The notes below the pieces were generated by a model. The model ran no database searches, was not told the origin of the DNA, and worked only from the letters and a program-made list of their open reading frames with translations. A DNA stretch of 64,000 nucleotides from Nostoc sp. KVJ20 (GTDB taxonomy: Bacteria; Cyanobacteriota; Cyanobacteriia; Cyanobacteriales; Nostocaceae). A program made the translations under genes and the position numbers. The stretch spans positions 48,115 to 112,114 of the forward strand of contig NZ_KV757632.1 of NCBI RefSeq assembly GCF_001712795.1. The letters are read 5' to 3'. Shown here one piece after another: positions 25,636 through 34,140 of this stretch. Numbering within the stretch: the first letter of the stretch is position 1; each line of letters opens with the position of its first letter.

Positions 25636-25971
25636 CTACCACCAAACTCGATTTCCATTTTCGTCAACTCGTGCTTCCCGAATTACATCAGAAATCTCTT
25701 CAGCATCTTTAACGTGGTGGAGTGCCTTCTTTTCGCCATCGGCTTCATCCACGACGAAGTAAGTCGGGACTGTGATTTTGTCGCCTGTAATGTCTGGGAC
25801 ATCATCAACAGCTACCTGTTTAGCCTTCTCTTCAACTGATTGAGGCTCATCAGCAATTCTATCTCCCGGATTCGCGGTTAGGTTCCTTTCATTCACATCT
25901 GGCTTTTCACGAGAATCGCGATCTTCGCTTACTGGTTGATTAATTTGACTTTGTTGTTTATTATCACTCAT
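25636..25971 (-). CDS. Hypothetical acidic protein
   Basis: A 111-residue protein. Residues 1-65 are polar and disordered (Gln, Asp, Glu, Pro). Residues 66-111 are more ordered, with PTYFVVDEADGEKKALHHV and a final DENGNRVWW. It has no signal or membrane segment and no recognised family. The gene starts at an ATG behind GAAAGAG. Its composition is consistent with a small stress or desiccation-related protein of Nostocales, but this is only an impression. Confidence 0.55.
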   Translation of the reverse strand: MSDNKQQSQINQPVSEDRDSREKPDVNERNLTANPGDRIADEPQSVEEKAKQVAVDDVPDITGDKITVPTYFVVDEADGEKKALHHVKDAEEISDVIREARVDENGNRVWW

Positions 25972-26310
25972 GGCTCTTTCAGGTATTAAAAGTGTGACTT
26001 GACTAATAACAGCTTAAAAAATCCCAGGCATAAAGAGTTCTTTCCCTGGAGAGAGTTTGAGAATAGATTTTGAATAGATTTTGTGAGGAACATATCTTAA
26101 GTTAGATCCTAAGCAAAACCAAATTCCTTTCGTTGATCGCAAATCTGCTGTAGATCCTCGTCAACTTGCTAGTATCAAATCAAATTGAACAATGCCATCA
26201 TACTTTTTCAGAAAATTATAAATTATAAAAGACTAACAAAGATTACTGCATGATTTAAAATTGTCGGGTAAGCTGACAACAGCAGTTTCATTAGTTTCAT
26301 TCTCAAACCA
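25972..26310. other. Intergenic, promoter region
   Basis: AT-rich 339 bp between two divergent genes. It contains a direct repeat of AATAGATTTTG near 26062-26082. No other signal was recognised. Confidence 0.4.
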
Positions 26311-27096
26311 ATGACCACAAGTAGTCCCAAAATTTTAGCCCTGGACTTTGATGGAGTGATTTGCGACGGATTAATTGAATATTTTGAGGTAGCATGGCGT
26401 ACCTACTGTGAAATTTGGTCTTCTACTAACGACACACCAGCAGATGATTTAGCTTTGAGATTCTACCGTCTAAGACCTGTTATTGAAACGGGTTGGGAAA
26501 TGCCCGTTTTAATTAAAGCCTTGGTAGATGGAATTACTGACGAAAAGATTCTTGATGAATGGGTAACTATTGCCCCACAACTTTTGTTAAATGACAAATT
26601 GCAAGCAAGAGAAATTGCCACAAAACTAGATGACCAGCGAGATAAATGGATTACTACAGATTTAGATGGGTGGCTGAGTCTGCATAGATTTTATCCGGCT
26701 GTAGTAGAAAAAATTAAATTAACTATTGACAGTGGAGTTAAGCTATACATTGTGACGACTAAAGAAGGACGTTTTGTCCAGCAGTTGTTGCAACAAGAAG
26801 GGGTGAATTTACCACCAGCAGCAATTTTTGGTAAAGAGGTCAAGCGTCCCAAATATGAAATTTTGCGAGAATTAATTCAGTCAGCAGGAGAAAAACCACT
26901 TAGTCTCTGGTTTGTAGAAGATAGACTCAAGACATTACAGTTAGTTCAACAACAAGCAGACCTTGAGGATGTGAAACTTTTTCTTGCAGACTGGGGCTAT
27001 AATACCCAAGCAGAACGGGAAGCTGCACAAAATGATCCGCGAATTAAGTTGTTATCACTTTCTCAGTTTGCCAAAGATTTCTCAGCTTGGCTTTAA
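26311..27096 (+). CDS. HAD-superfamily hydrolase
   Basis: A 261-residue HAD phosphatase-like protein. Motif I is LDFDGVICDG with Asp12 nucleophile and Asp14. Motif II Thr is in LYIVTTKEG (about 150). The Lys is in the GKEVKRPKYE segment, and motif IV is WFVEDRLKTL (about 212). A helical cap sits between motifs I and II. This group is widespread in cyanobacteria; the substrate is unknown. It starts at an ATG and ends just before a heptamer repeat and a family A MITE, so it is not in an operon. Confidence 0.85.
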   Translation: MTTSSPKILALDFDGVICDGLIEYFEVAWRTYCEIWSSTNDTPADDLALRFYRLRPVIETGWEMPVLIKALVDGITDEKILDEWVTIAPQLLLNDKLQAREIATKLDDQRDKWITTDLDGWLSLHRFYPAVVEKIKLTIDSGVKLYIVTTKEGRFVQQLLQQEGVNLPPAAIFGKEVKRPKYEILRELIQSAGEKPLSLWFVEDRLKTLQLVQQQADLEDVKLFLADWGYNTQAEREAAQNDPRIKLLSLSQFAKDFSAWL

Positions 27097-27590
27097 TTAA
27101 GGAGGCAGAAGGCAGGAGGTAGGAGGCATTGGTGTCAACTTAAGCTAGAAATAGCTTCGCTGCGGGCTTCATAACCCGCCAGAGAATGAATTCTCTGGCT
27201 CATAGCTAAAGTCTACTGAAGTAGACTGAATATTTTTGGGGATATCTAGTCATCTTCAGATAACTTTCGCTATGATTCTTGGAACTTCAGTTCCTTGCGG
27301 GACATAGTTTTTGCGTTAAGTTGACACCAATGGGCAGGAGGAATCACCATAAATAAATTTATTTGCTCTAAACCCTGTCACATAGGGCAAAAAAATATTT
27401 TCTTTCTCCTGCCTTCTGCAAGAACTGTAGCGAGTATTAGAGTGTTATTACCAATTACAAATTATTTTAATTTACTGGGATAATTGCAGCAAAGTGACAT
27501 ATTTAAAAGATGTAGGTAAATAATAAGTAATTAGGAAAACTCCCAACTCCTAACTTCTAACTTCTAACTCCTAACTTAGTACTTACTTTT
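27097..27590. other. Intergenic with heptamer repeats and a MITE
   Basis: 494 bp: a GGCAGAA/GGCAGGA cluster at 27101-27127, a family A element at 27127-27332, then AT-rich DNA. Before the next gene there is a CTAACTTCTAACTCC repeat at about 27544-27576. Confidence 0.6.
27127..27332. mobile_element. MITE-like palindromic element, family A copy 2
   Basis: 206 bp with inverted ends CATTGGTGTCAACTTAAG and TTAAGTTGACACCAATG, a perfect pair over 17 bp. Internal hairpins include AGTCTACTGAAGTAGACT and a TCATCTTCAGATAACTTTCG block shared with copy 1. Confidence 0.8.
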
Positions 27591-28769
27591 ATGCTTGATC
27601 TAACAAAACTAGCGCGACAAATGCAGGGTTTAAGTCAGCATCTAACATTAGAAGCTGCTGCTAGTCGCCAGCGTTTAGAGTTGGCGCAACAACATTTAAA
27701 AAATGCTTACGAGTCTCAACAAGATTTAATCGATCGCCAGGAAAAATGGCGCGATCGCATTCTCTTCGCTAATGCTACCCCAATTGAACCGCTAGAAACC
27801 TGCATTGATATCCCAGTTCCTCCAAAAGTTCATACTGTCATCGCTACCGATGGTTCGCAAATTGCCCCTAATCATCACGAAATTGCTTACTGTTATCTCC
27901 TAAATATCGGCAGAGTTGTCTTGCATTACGGACAAAATCGCCATCCGCTACTCGATAGTTTGCCAGAAGTATTTTACCGCCCAGAAGATTTATATATGTC
28001 TCGGCAGTGGGGAATTAGAACCGAGGAATGGATGAGTTTTCGCCGCACTGCTTCAGAAACAACGGTGTTAGCAGAACTTGCGTGTGGTGCAGCGCAAGGG
28101 GAAACGCCAGCGCTGGCGATGGTAGATGGTTCGCTAATTTACTGGTTTTTAGAACAGTTGCCAATGGATGCACGCGATCGCATTTTACCCCCGATTCTGG
28201 AAGCTTGGCAGCAGATGCGTGATGCTAAAATTCCGTTGATGGGTTATCTTAGCGCCTCTCGCAGCATCGAAACAATGAACTTTTTACGCCTGTTGGCTTG
28301 TCCCCATCCAGTGCCAGACTGTAAAAGTCATTGCCCAAATCAGCTAGAAAAAGTACCTTGTAAAATTTTTGAACAATTGCGAGATACTTCAGTTTGGGCA
28401 ACCCGACTCAAACCAGGACAACGCAGTACTCTGTGGCGGAGTAATTCCCCCATTCTCGAACTTTACGGCGATCAAACCATTTACTTTTGCTACGTCCACG
28501 TTGGCACTGAAATCGCCCGAATCGAAGTTCCGGCATGGGTAGCCCAGAATGCAACCATGTTAGACCAAGCACTGGGACTGATGTTAGCACAAGTTCAAAA
28601 AGGATATGGCTATCCTGTAGCGATCGCAGAAGCCCATAATCAAGCAGTGGTAAAAGGTGGCGACAGAGCGCGTTTCTTTGCCCTTCTCGAACAACAAATG
28701 ATTAAAGCTGGTTTAAAAAATGTGGGAACTTCTTACAAAGAAGCCAGAAAGCGCGGGAGTATTGCGTGA
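27591..28769 (+). CDS. NurA-domain nuclease
   Basis: A 392-residue protein with a NurA nuclease domain. The first acidic motif, VIATDGSQIAPN, is at about 83-94 and ALAMVDGSLIYWFL at about 173-186. The C-terminus has YPVAIAEAHNQAVVKGGDR. NurA in archaea is a 5'-3' nuclease working with HerA helicase in break repair; cyanobacterial forms are uncharacterised. The first 60 residues are coiled coil-like (Gln-rich). No HerA gene adjoins. A MITE-like element follows the stop. Confidence 0.82.
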   Translation: MLDLTKLARQMQGLSQHLTLEAAASRQRLELAQQHLKNAYESQQDLIDRQEKWRDRILFANATPIEPLETCIDIPVPPKVHTVIATDGSQIAPNHHEIAYCYLLNIGRVVLHYGQNRHPLLDSLPEVFYRPEDLYMSRQWGIRTEEWMSFRRTASETTVLAELACGAAQGETPALAMVDGSLIYWFLEQLPMDARDRILPPILEAWQQMRDAKIPLMGYLSASRSIETMNFLRLLACPHPVPDCKSHCPNQLEKVPCKIFEQLRDTSVWATRLKPGQRSTLWRSNSPILELYGDQTIYFCYVHVGTEIARIEVPAWVAQNATMLDQALGLMLAQVQKGYGYPVAIAEAHNQAVVKGGDRARFFALLEQQMIKAGLKNVGTSYKEARKRGSIA

Positions 28770-28781
28770 AGAAGGCAGGAA

Positions 28782-28910
28782 CTATAGGACTCATATTTGA
28801 TTTTTGAACAAAACTCAGTACACCTTTATTCCTTCTTCCCAGTCCCCAGTCCCTAATCCCCAGTCCCTTACCTCTACGAGTGATTCAGAAATCAAATCGG
28901 ATTGCTATAG
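28782..28910. mobile_element. MITE-like palindromic element, family E copy 2
   Basis: The ends are CTATAGGACTCATATTTGATTT and the near inverse AAATCAAATCGGATTGCTATAG. The middle contains the heptamer-like CCCAGTCCCCAGTCCC. Confidence 0.55.
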
Positions 28911-28978
28911 CAATTAAGATTATTGACTGATAAGCCGCAATAAATTGTATTTATCTATTTTTGTTTATGGAGGTTTTT

Positions 28979-29566
28979 ATGCGAACACAGGCAGAAAAAC
29001 GCTACTACACTCGTGAAGAATATTTAGCACTGGAAGAAACAGCCGAATACAAAAGTGAATACTTAGATGGAGAAATAGTGCCAATGGCAGGAGGTACAAC
29101 TAATCATAACCATATCATCGTTAATTTAGTTGCTCATTTAAAATTTGCTTTAAGAGGGCAAAATTATAATTTATTTACTAGTGATGTGCGCTTGTGGATA
29201 CCGGGCTACAGAAGATACACATATCCAGATGTGATGGCGATCGCGGGAGAACCAATGTATGAGAATGACAGCACGACCACTGTTACAAATCCCTTAATAA
29301 TTATTGAGGTTTTATCAAAATCAACCAGAAGTTATGACGAATCAGATAAGTTTCGTTGTTATCGTTCAATTCCTGAATTTAAAGAATATATTCTGATTGA
29401 TCAATACAAGTTTTACGTCGAGCAATTTGCTAAAAACTCGGATGGTAAATGGGTATTAACTGAATATGAATCTCCCGATTCATTGTTAACACTAGCTTCT
29501 ATAAATTTCCAAATTTCATTCAGTGATATTTATGAAATGGTAAATTTTCAGATGAGCGAGGGTTGA
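28979..29566 (+). CDS. Uma2-family (DUF820) endonuclease-like protein
   Basis: A 195-residue Uma2 protein with the restriction-endonuclease-like fold. Typical features: YTREEYLALEETAEYKSEYL, then DGEIVPMAGGT, HNHIIVNLVAHL, TSDVRLWI, YTYPDVMAIAGEP and PLIIIEVLSKSTRSYD, the last carrying the Glu of the E-X-K/S-type active site. The family is strongly expanded in cyanobacteria and its function is unknown. The ATG at 28979 is preferred because GGAGG lies six bases upstream; a longer frame from 28961 overlaps that site. Confidence 0.88.
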   Translation: MRTQAEKRYYTREEYLALEETAEYKSEYLDGEIVPMAGGTTNHNHIIVNLVAHLKFALRGQNYNLFTSDVRLWIPGYRRYTYPDVMAIAGEPMYENDSTTTVTNPLIIIEVLSKSTRSYDESDKFRCYRSIPEFKEYILIDQYKFYVEQFAKNSDGKWVLTEYESPDSLLTLASINFQISFSDIYEMVNFQMSEG

Positions 29567-29718
29567 AACATTAAGTTTATATATGAGGGAATACAAAAAC
29601 CTTAATAATTGTTACGTTTCTTAAATGATTACTTCCTTGTTTAAGGACAATGGCAGATAAAAGTCCTAGCTAAACCTCATCTATGTTGAAACCTAAAGTT
29701 TTTTAAAAGATATATTTA

Positions 29719-29801
29719 TGTAGATTGGGTGGAGTGAAACGCAACCCAACATTACCACCAAATTTTATGTTGGGTTACGCTATCGCTGTACCCAACCTAC
29801 A
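29719..29801. repeat. Palindromic TTGGGT repeat
   Basis: TGTAGATTGGGT and CGCAACCCAACAT pair with ATGTTGGGTTACG and ACCCAACCTACA. This is the common Nostoc hairpin repeat that contains the TTGGGTTNCG block. Confidence 0.6.
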
Positions 29802-29845
29802 AAAGTACGGTTCTCAAGGTAGATAAGGTTTAATTCAGTTTAAGT

Positions 29846-29881
29846 AACACTTCTTATCTTAAATTTAAGATAAGAAGTGTT
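29846..29881. repeat. Perfect 36-bp palindrome
   Basis: AACACTTCTTATCTTAAA is followed immediately by its exact inverse. With one inserted base the arms extend another five to six bases on each side. There is no spacer. It could terminate transcripts in either direction or act as a protein-binding site. Confidence 0.75.
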
Positions 29882-29989
29882 TACTTTATAGATTTTTTGG
29901 GAATCCTTTATTTAGTAGATAATGAAGTCAACAGCTAGCTAGTTTACTCAGTACAAACTAGTAGATACTTTTTGCCTCTACATCAAGTT

Positions 29990-30138
29990 ATACCAATTTT
30001 GTATGAAGCTGCATAGAATTAGATCCCCCCTAGCCCCCCTTTTTAAGGGGGGAACTGGAAAAACATCTATCAAAGTCCCCCTTAAAAAGGGGGATTTAGG
30101 GGGATCGAAATATGTGCAACTTCACATTAAATTGGTAT
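29990..30138. mobile_element. MITE-like palindromic element, family C (149 bp)
   Basis: The ends are ATACCAATTT and AAATTGGTAT. Each arm carries GATCCCCC and CCCCCTTTTTAAGGGGG hairpins, so the element is an imperfect palindrome with arms of about 60 bp. Half of it recurs at 25128-25196. Confidence 0.75.
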
Positions 30139-30297
30139 TAAATACGTTTTTATTCGTAAGCTAAACAGTCTTCCTCAGAACTGACATGAGGCAATTCCTA
30201 GCTTAAAACACCCTATTGCAAGGGTTACTCAATTTTCACGATAAACGTATTAACTTATTTAACCTTTCTCAAAAAAAGCTTTACACCTAACAAACTG

Positions 30298-32991
30298 ATG
30301 AAACTAGCTAAATCTGAGTTACAAAAATCTGAAGAAAAATACTCTCGATTTTTCTCACTTTCTATAGATTTATTGTGTATTGCTAATTTTGAAGGTTATT
30401 TTAAATATTTAAATCCAGTATGGACAAAAACATTAGGTTGGTCAACTCAGGAACTCGTTGCTAAACCCTTTATCGAATTTGTTCACCCTGAAGACCGTGA
30501 AGCCACAATTGTCGTAGCCCAAAAAATTATACAATCTGTAGATGCAATCAGCTTTGAAAACCGCTATCTTTGTCGAGATGGTTCTTATAAATGGCTCTCA
30601 TGGAATGCAACTAGTTTTACTGAAGAAAAGTTGATTTATGCAGTAGCACGTGACATCACTCTTAATAAACAGAACGAGATCGCGCTAGAAAAATCTGTCC
30701 AAGAATTAGAAGCTTTTAGATTTGCCTTAAATGCCCATTCACTAGTAGCTATTACTGATAGAACTGGGAGAATAACCTATGTTAACGAACTATTTTGTGA
30801 GGTTTCTAAATATTCTCTAGAAGAACTTCTAGGGCAAGACCATCGGATTATCAATTCTGGACACCACACAAAAGAATTTTTTACAATTTTGTGGAAAACT
30901 ATTACCCAAGGAAAAATCTGGAAAGGAGAAATTCAAAATAAAGCTAAGGATGGCACTTTTTATTGGGTGGATACTCTGATCGCCCCAATGTTGAACCAAG
31001 ATGGAAAGCCCTATCAATACGTATCAATTCGTACAGATATTACACAGCGTAAGCTTTCAGAGTTAGCTTTATTGGAGCGATCGCGCTTGTCAGTTTTGAG
31101 TGCAGAAGTGAGTTTAGCCTTATCTCAAAGTGGTACACTTTCAGAAATTCTACAAAACTGTACAAATACTATTTCCCAATACCTTGATATCGGCTTTGTT
31201 TGTATCTGGACATTTGAACGACAGACAAACCAGCTACAATTGCAAGCTGGTGTTCATTGCACAGATATTACTTGTAGTGCTTTGAGTGATACCCAAGATT
31301 TCCCCGATCATATGGTTTTGGTCAATAATATTATGGGATTAATGATTCAAAACCATCAAGCTATTTTTAACGAAGAATTATCAATTAATCATTCAGACAA
31401 ACTTATCGATTCTACATTTTCAATTTCTCGATTTTCTGCTTATCCCTTGATAGTAGAGCAGCAAATAATTGGCATCATAGCTTTATTTAGTAAGCAATTA
31501 TTTACCGAACCAACTCATAACCTATTAAATTGGATTGCGAATAATATTGCTGTGGCTATTGACCGAATCTGGGCACGAGAAGAACTCCTCAGCCGTCGGG
31601 AAGCCTTATTGCTGCGTCTAGCTAGTCAAATCCGCAGTTCTCTTGACTTAAATATGATCCTAGAAACTGCTGTTAATGAAATTCGCAGCTTATTACAAAT
31701 TGACCGTTGCTACTTTCTTTCTTATTTACCGCACCCATCACAAGCAAGCCTGACTATTACCTATGAAGCACGAAACCCTAACTTGCCCACCATGTTAGGT
31801 AGTATTCCCCTGCAAAAGAGCAATTTTTTGACCCAAATTCTTCTATCTCAAGAACTAAGTTGCATCGACAATATTACTAGCAAATCACATCTCGATCATG
31901 ATATTCAAGAACTTTTAACTGAATTTGGTATCACATCTCAACTAATGCTACCAGTTAAGAGTAATTCTGGAGAAATTGGGGCAATTGTGTGCAGTCATTG
32001 TAGTGGCGATCGCATTTGGACTAACAGTGAAATTAACTTGCTACAAGCTGTTTGCGATCAACTAGCGATCGCCATCGATCATGCACAACTTTATACCCAA
32101 AGTCGCTCTGCTACTTTAATAGCTCAAACTCAAGCCGAAAAACTTACCGAAACCTTGCATAAATTGCAGCAAACTCAATCTCAGCTGATCCAGAATGAAA
32201 AAATGTCTAGCTTGGGACAATTAGTAGCTGGAGTTGCCCATGAAATCAACAATCCAGTTAATTTTATTCATGGCAACTTAACCTATGCTAACGAATACTT
32301 TCAAGAGATGTTAAATCTCTTGCACCTTTATCAGCAACACTATCCTCAGCCTCAAGCAGAAATTGAAGATTACACTGAAAAAATTGATTTAGAATTCATT
32401 ACTAGTGACCTTTCCCAACTCCTATCTTCGATGAACATGGGTACTAATCGCATCCGTGAAATTGTTTTGGGACTGCGAAACTTTTCTCGTCATGATGAGG
32501 CGGATAAAAAACTAGTTAACATTCATGAAGGAATTGAAAATACACTATTAATTTTGCATCACCGCTGGAAAGATAATGGAATTGGGTTGGATATATCTAT
32601 CATTAAAGAATATGCTGATTTGCCCTTAGTTGATTGCTATGCTGGGCAGCTTAATCAAGTATTTATGAATATTTTGACTAATGCGATCGATGCTTTAGAA
32701 GAGTCAAGAGTCAGCAAAAAAATAACTGATAAACCGCAAATTCTCATTCGGACTGAAATTTTAGAGAGTAAATTTGTTGTCATCCGAATTGCCGACAACG
32801 GATTAGGAATAGCGGAAGACGTTAGAAAGCGATTATTTGATCCATTTTTTACTACAAAACCCGTAGGTAAAGGGACAGGACTTGGACTGTCAATTAGCTA
32901 CCAAATTATAGTAGAAAAACATGGTGGAATTTTGAATTGTCTATCAGAACTAGGAAAAGGCACAGAATTCTGCATTCAAATCCCAATTTAA
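30298..32991 (+). CDS. PAS/GAF sensor histidine kinase
   Basis: An 897-residue soluble kinase. Domains in order: PAS 1 (about 10-130, LLCIANFEGYFKYLNPVW), PAS 2 with PAC (about 135-255, YVNELFCEVSKYSLEELLG), GAF 1 (about 275-420), GAF 2 (about 435-600), a short coiled coil, HisKA with H-box His648 in GVAHEINNPVNF, and an HATPase (N box NQVFMNILTNAIDAL, G boxes ADNGLGIAED and GKGTGLGLSIS). No membrane segment or receiver domain is present. The kinase part is closely similar to that of the HAMP kinase at 34137, suggesting duplication within the locus. The start is an ATG without a clear ribosome-binding site. The signal and the response regulator are unknown. Confidence 0.93.
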   Translation: MKLAKSELQKSEEKYSRFFSLSIDLLCIANFEGYFKYLNPVWTKTLGWSTQELVAKPFIEFVHPEDREATIVVAQKIIQSVDAISFENRYLCRDGSYKWLSWNATSFTEEKLIYAVARDITLNKQNEIALEKSVQELEAFRFALNAHSLVAITDRTGRITYVNELFCEVSKYSLEELLGQDHRIINSGHHTKEFFTILWKTITQGKIWKGEIQNKAKDGTFYWVDTLIAPMLNQDGKPYQYVSIRTDITQRKLSELALLERSRLSVLSAEVSLALSQSGTLSEILQNCTNTISQYLDIGFVCIWTFERQTNQLQLQAGVHCTDITCSALSDTQDFPDHMVLVNNIMGLMIQNHQAIFNEELSINHSDKLIDSTFSISRFSAYPLIVEQQIIGIIALFSKQLFTEPTHNLLNWIANNIAVAIDRIWAREELLSRREALLLRLASQIRSSLDLNMILETAVNEIRSLLQIDRCYFLSYLPHPSQASLTITYEARNPNLPTMLGSIPLQKSNFLTQILLSQELSCIDNITSKSHLDHDIQELLTEFGITSQLMLPVKSNSGEIGAIVCSHCSGDRIWTNSEINLLQAVCDQLAIAIDHAQLYTQSRSATLIAQTQAEKLTETLHKLQQTQSQLIQNEKMSSLGQLVAGVAHEINNPVNFIHGNLTYANEYFQEMLNLLHLYQQHYPQPQAEIEDYTEKIDLEFITSDLSQLLSSMNMGTNRIREIVLGLRNFSRHDEADKKLVNIHEGIENTLLILHHRWKDNGIGLDISIIKEYADLPLVDCYAGQLNQVFMNILTNAIDALEESRVSKKITDKPQILIRTEILESKFVVIRIADNGLGIAEDVRKRLFDPFFTTKPVGKGTGLGLSISYQIIVEKHGGILNCLSELGKGTEFCIQIPI

Positions 32992-33081
32992 AGTCTTAGC
33001 TTTGCTCGGCTTTAAAATACTCTGCGTTTAAAAATGCCACGACAGTCCTAGAATTTTTTAGCTATCTATAATTTGAATTTT

Positions 33082-34140
33082 ATGAGCAAATATTTAGTAG
33101 CACCGTGGCTCTTTGGTAGATATCGCTTATCTAGTCAAAGTAGAGTTCTAATTGTAGCGATAATTATGGCACTACTGAGTGTAGGCTGTACTGGAAAAGT
33201 ATCAGAAAAAAATCAGTCTGTTGTAGATAGTGTCTCAAGTAAACAAAAGTTACCAGCTTTAAAAATTGGGGTGCTACCTACGCAAAGCCGGACAGAGCAA
33301 GAAGGGATGATTAAACCCCTAAAAGAATACTTAGAGCAATCCCTTGGACGAAGGGTTGATACTGAGTCGCAATCAAAGACAATCGGGGGACAAGGGAGAC
33401 ACAAAAAACTAGAGATCCAGAAAGTACAAAATGCGATCGCCAGTTCAGTAGATTTCCAGATTGCTCAGGATTATCAGCAAATCATTGACTGGCTATTGCA
33501 GGATAAGCTGGACATGGCTTATTTAGGGCCTATGAGCTATTTGGAGGCAGTAGATCGGGGTGCTAAAGTAGAACCGTTGGTTGCTCCCATTGATAAACAT
33601 ACGGGACAACCCTGGTATCGGGCGTGTATCATTGTCAAACAAGACAGTCGCATCAAAACCTTAAAAGACCTCAAAGGTAAACGTATTGCCTTTGTAGATA
33701 AATTATCAACCTCTGGGTATTTGATGCCGCTGGCAACGTTCAAAAAACTAGGAATTGATGATAATCGAAATTTTGCTCAAGTCCTATATGCTGGTAGCCA
33801 TAGCAATAGTATGGCTGCATTAGAAGATGGCATTGTTGATGCCGCAGCAACTAATATTTCCTCCTACTTGAAGCGGCAAAAAAACGGTAAGCTAACACCT
33901 CAAAACTCCAGAATTCTGTGGGAATCTGCTCCCATACCAAATTCTCCAATAGTAGTGTCCAAAAAACTCTCACCTGAGTTAATCAAACGACTAAAGCAGG
34001 CTTTTATTAGTAGCCCAGAAGGACTTCAGGATATTATCGGAACTGAGTCAGCCGGATACACCCTTGTGACTCCTTCAGACTACACTCCTATCGAGCAACT
34101 CCGAAAATATCTCAACTTAATTTCTGTTCCGACAAAATGA
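33082..34140 (+). CDS. PhnD-like periplasmic binding lipoprotein
   Basis: A 352-residue phosphate/phosphite/phosphonate-type binding protein (PhnD family). The N-terminus has a hydrophobic signal and lipobox LLSVGC with Cys36, so it should be a membrane-anchored periplasmic lipoprotein. Conserved parts are LKIGVLPTQSRTE, the MAYLGPMSYLEA block and DLKGKRIAFVDKLSTSGYL. No phosphonate permease or ATPase genes adjoin. Instead it overlaps the next kinase gene by four bases (ATGA), and a second kinase precedes it, so it probably serves as a ligand sensor. The ATG at 33082 is preferred over a TTG at 33073. Confidence 0.88.
   Translation: MSKYLVAPWLFGRYRLSSQSRVLIVAIIMALLSVGCTGKVSEKNQSVVDSVSSKQKLPALKIGVLPTQSRTEQEGMIKPLKEYLEQSLGRRVDTESQSKTIGGQGRHKKLEIQKVQNAIASSVDFQIAQDYQQIIDWLLQDKLDMAYLGPMSYLEAVDRGAKVEPLVAPIDKHTGQPWYRACIIVKQDSRIKTLKDLKGKRIAFVDKLSTSGYLMPLATFKKLGIDDNRNFAQVLYAGSHSNSMAALEDGIVDAAATNISSYLKRQKNGKLTPQNSRILWESAPIPNSPIVVSKKLSPELIKRLKQAFISSPEGLQDIIGTESAGYTLVTPSDYTPIEQLRKYLNLISVPTK

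Larger units (their letters stand above)
29567..30297. other. Repeat-rich intergenic region
   Basis: 731 bp with three palindromic structures: a GTTGGGT hairpin at 29719-29801, a perfect 36-bp palindrome at 29846-29881, and a full family C element at 29990-30138. No ORF was accepted. Confidence 0.65.
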
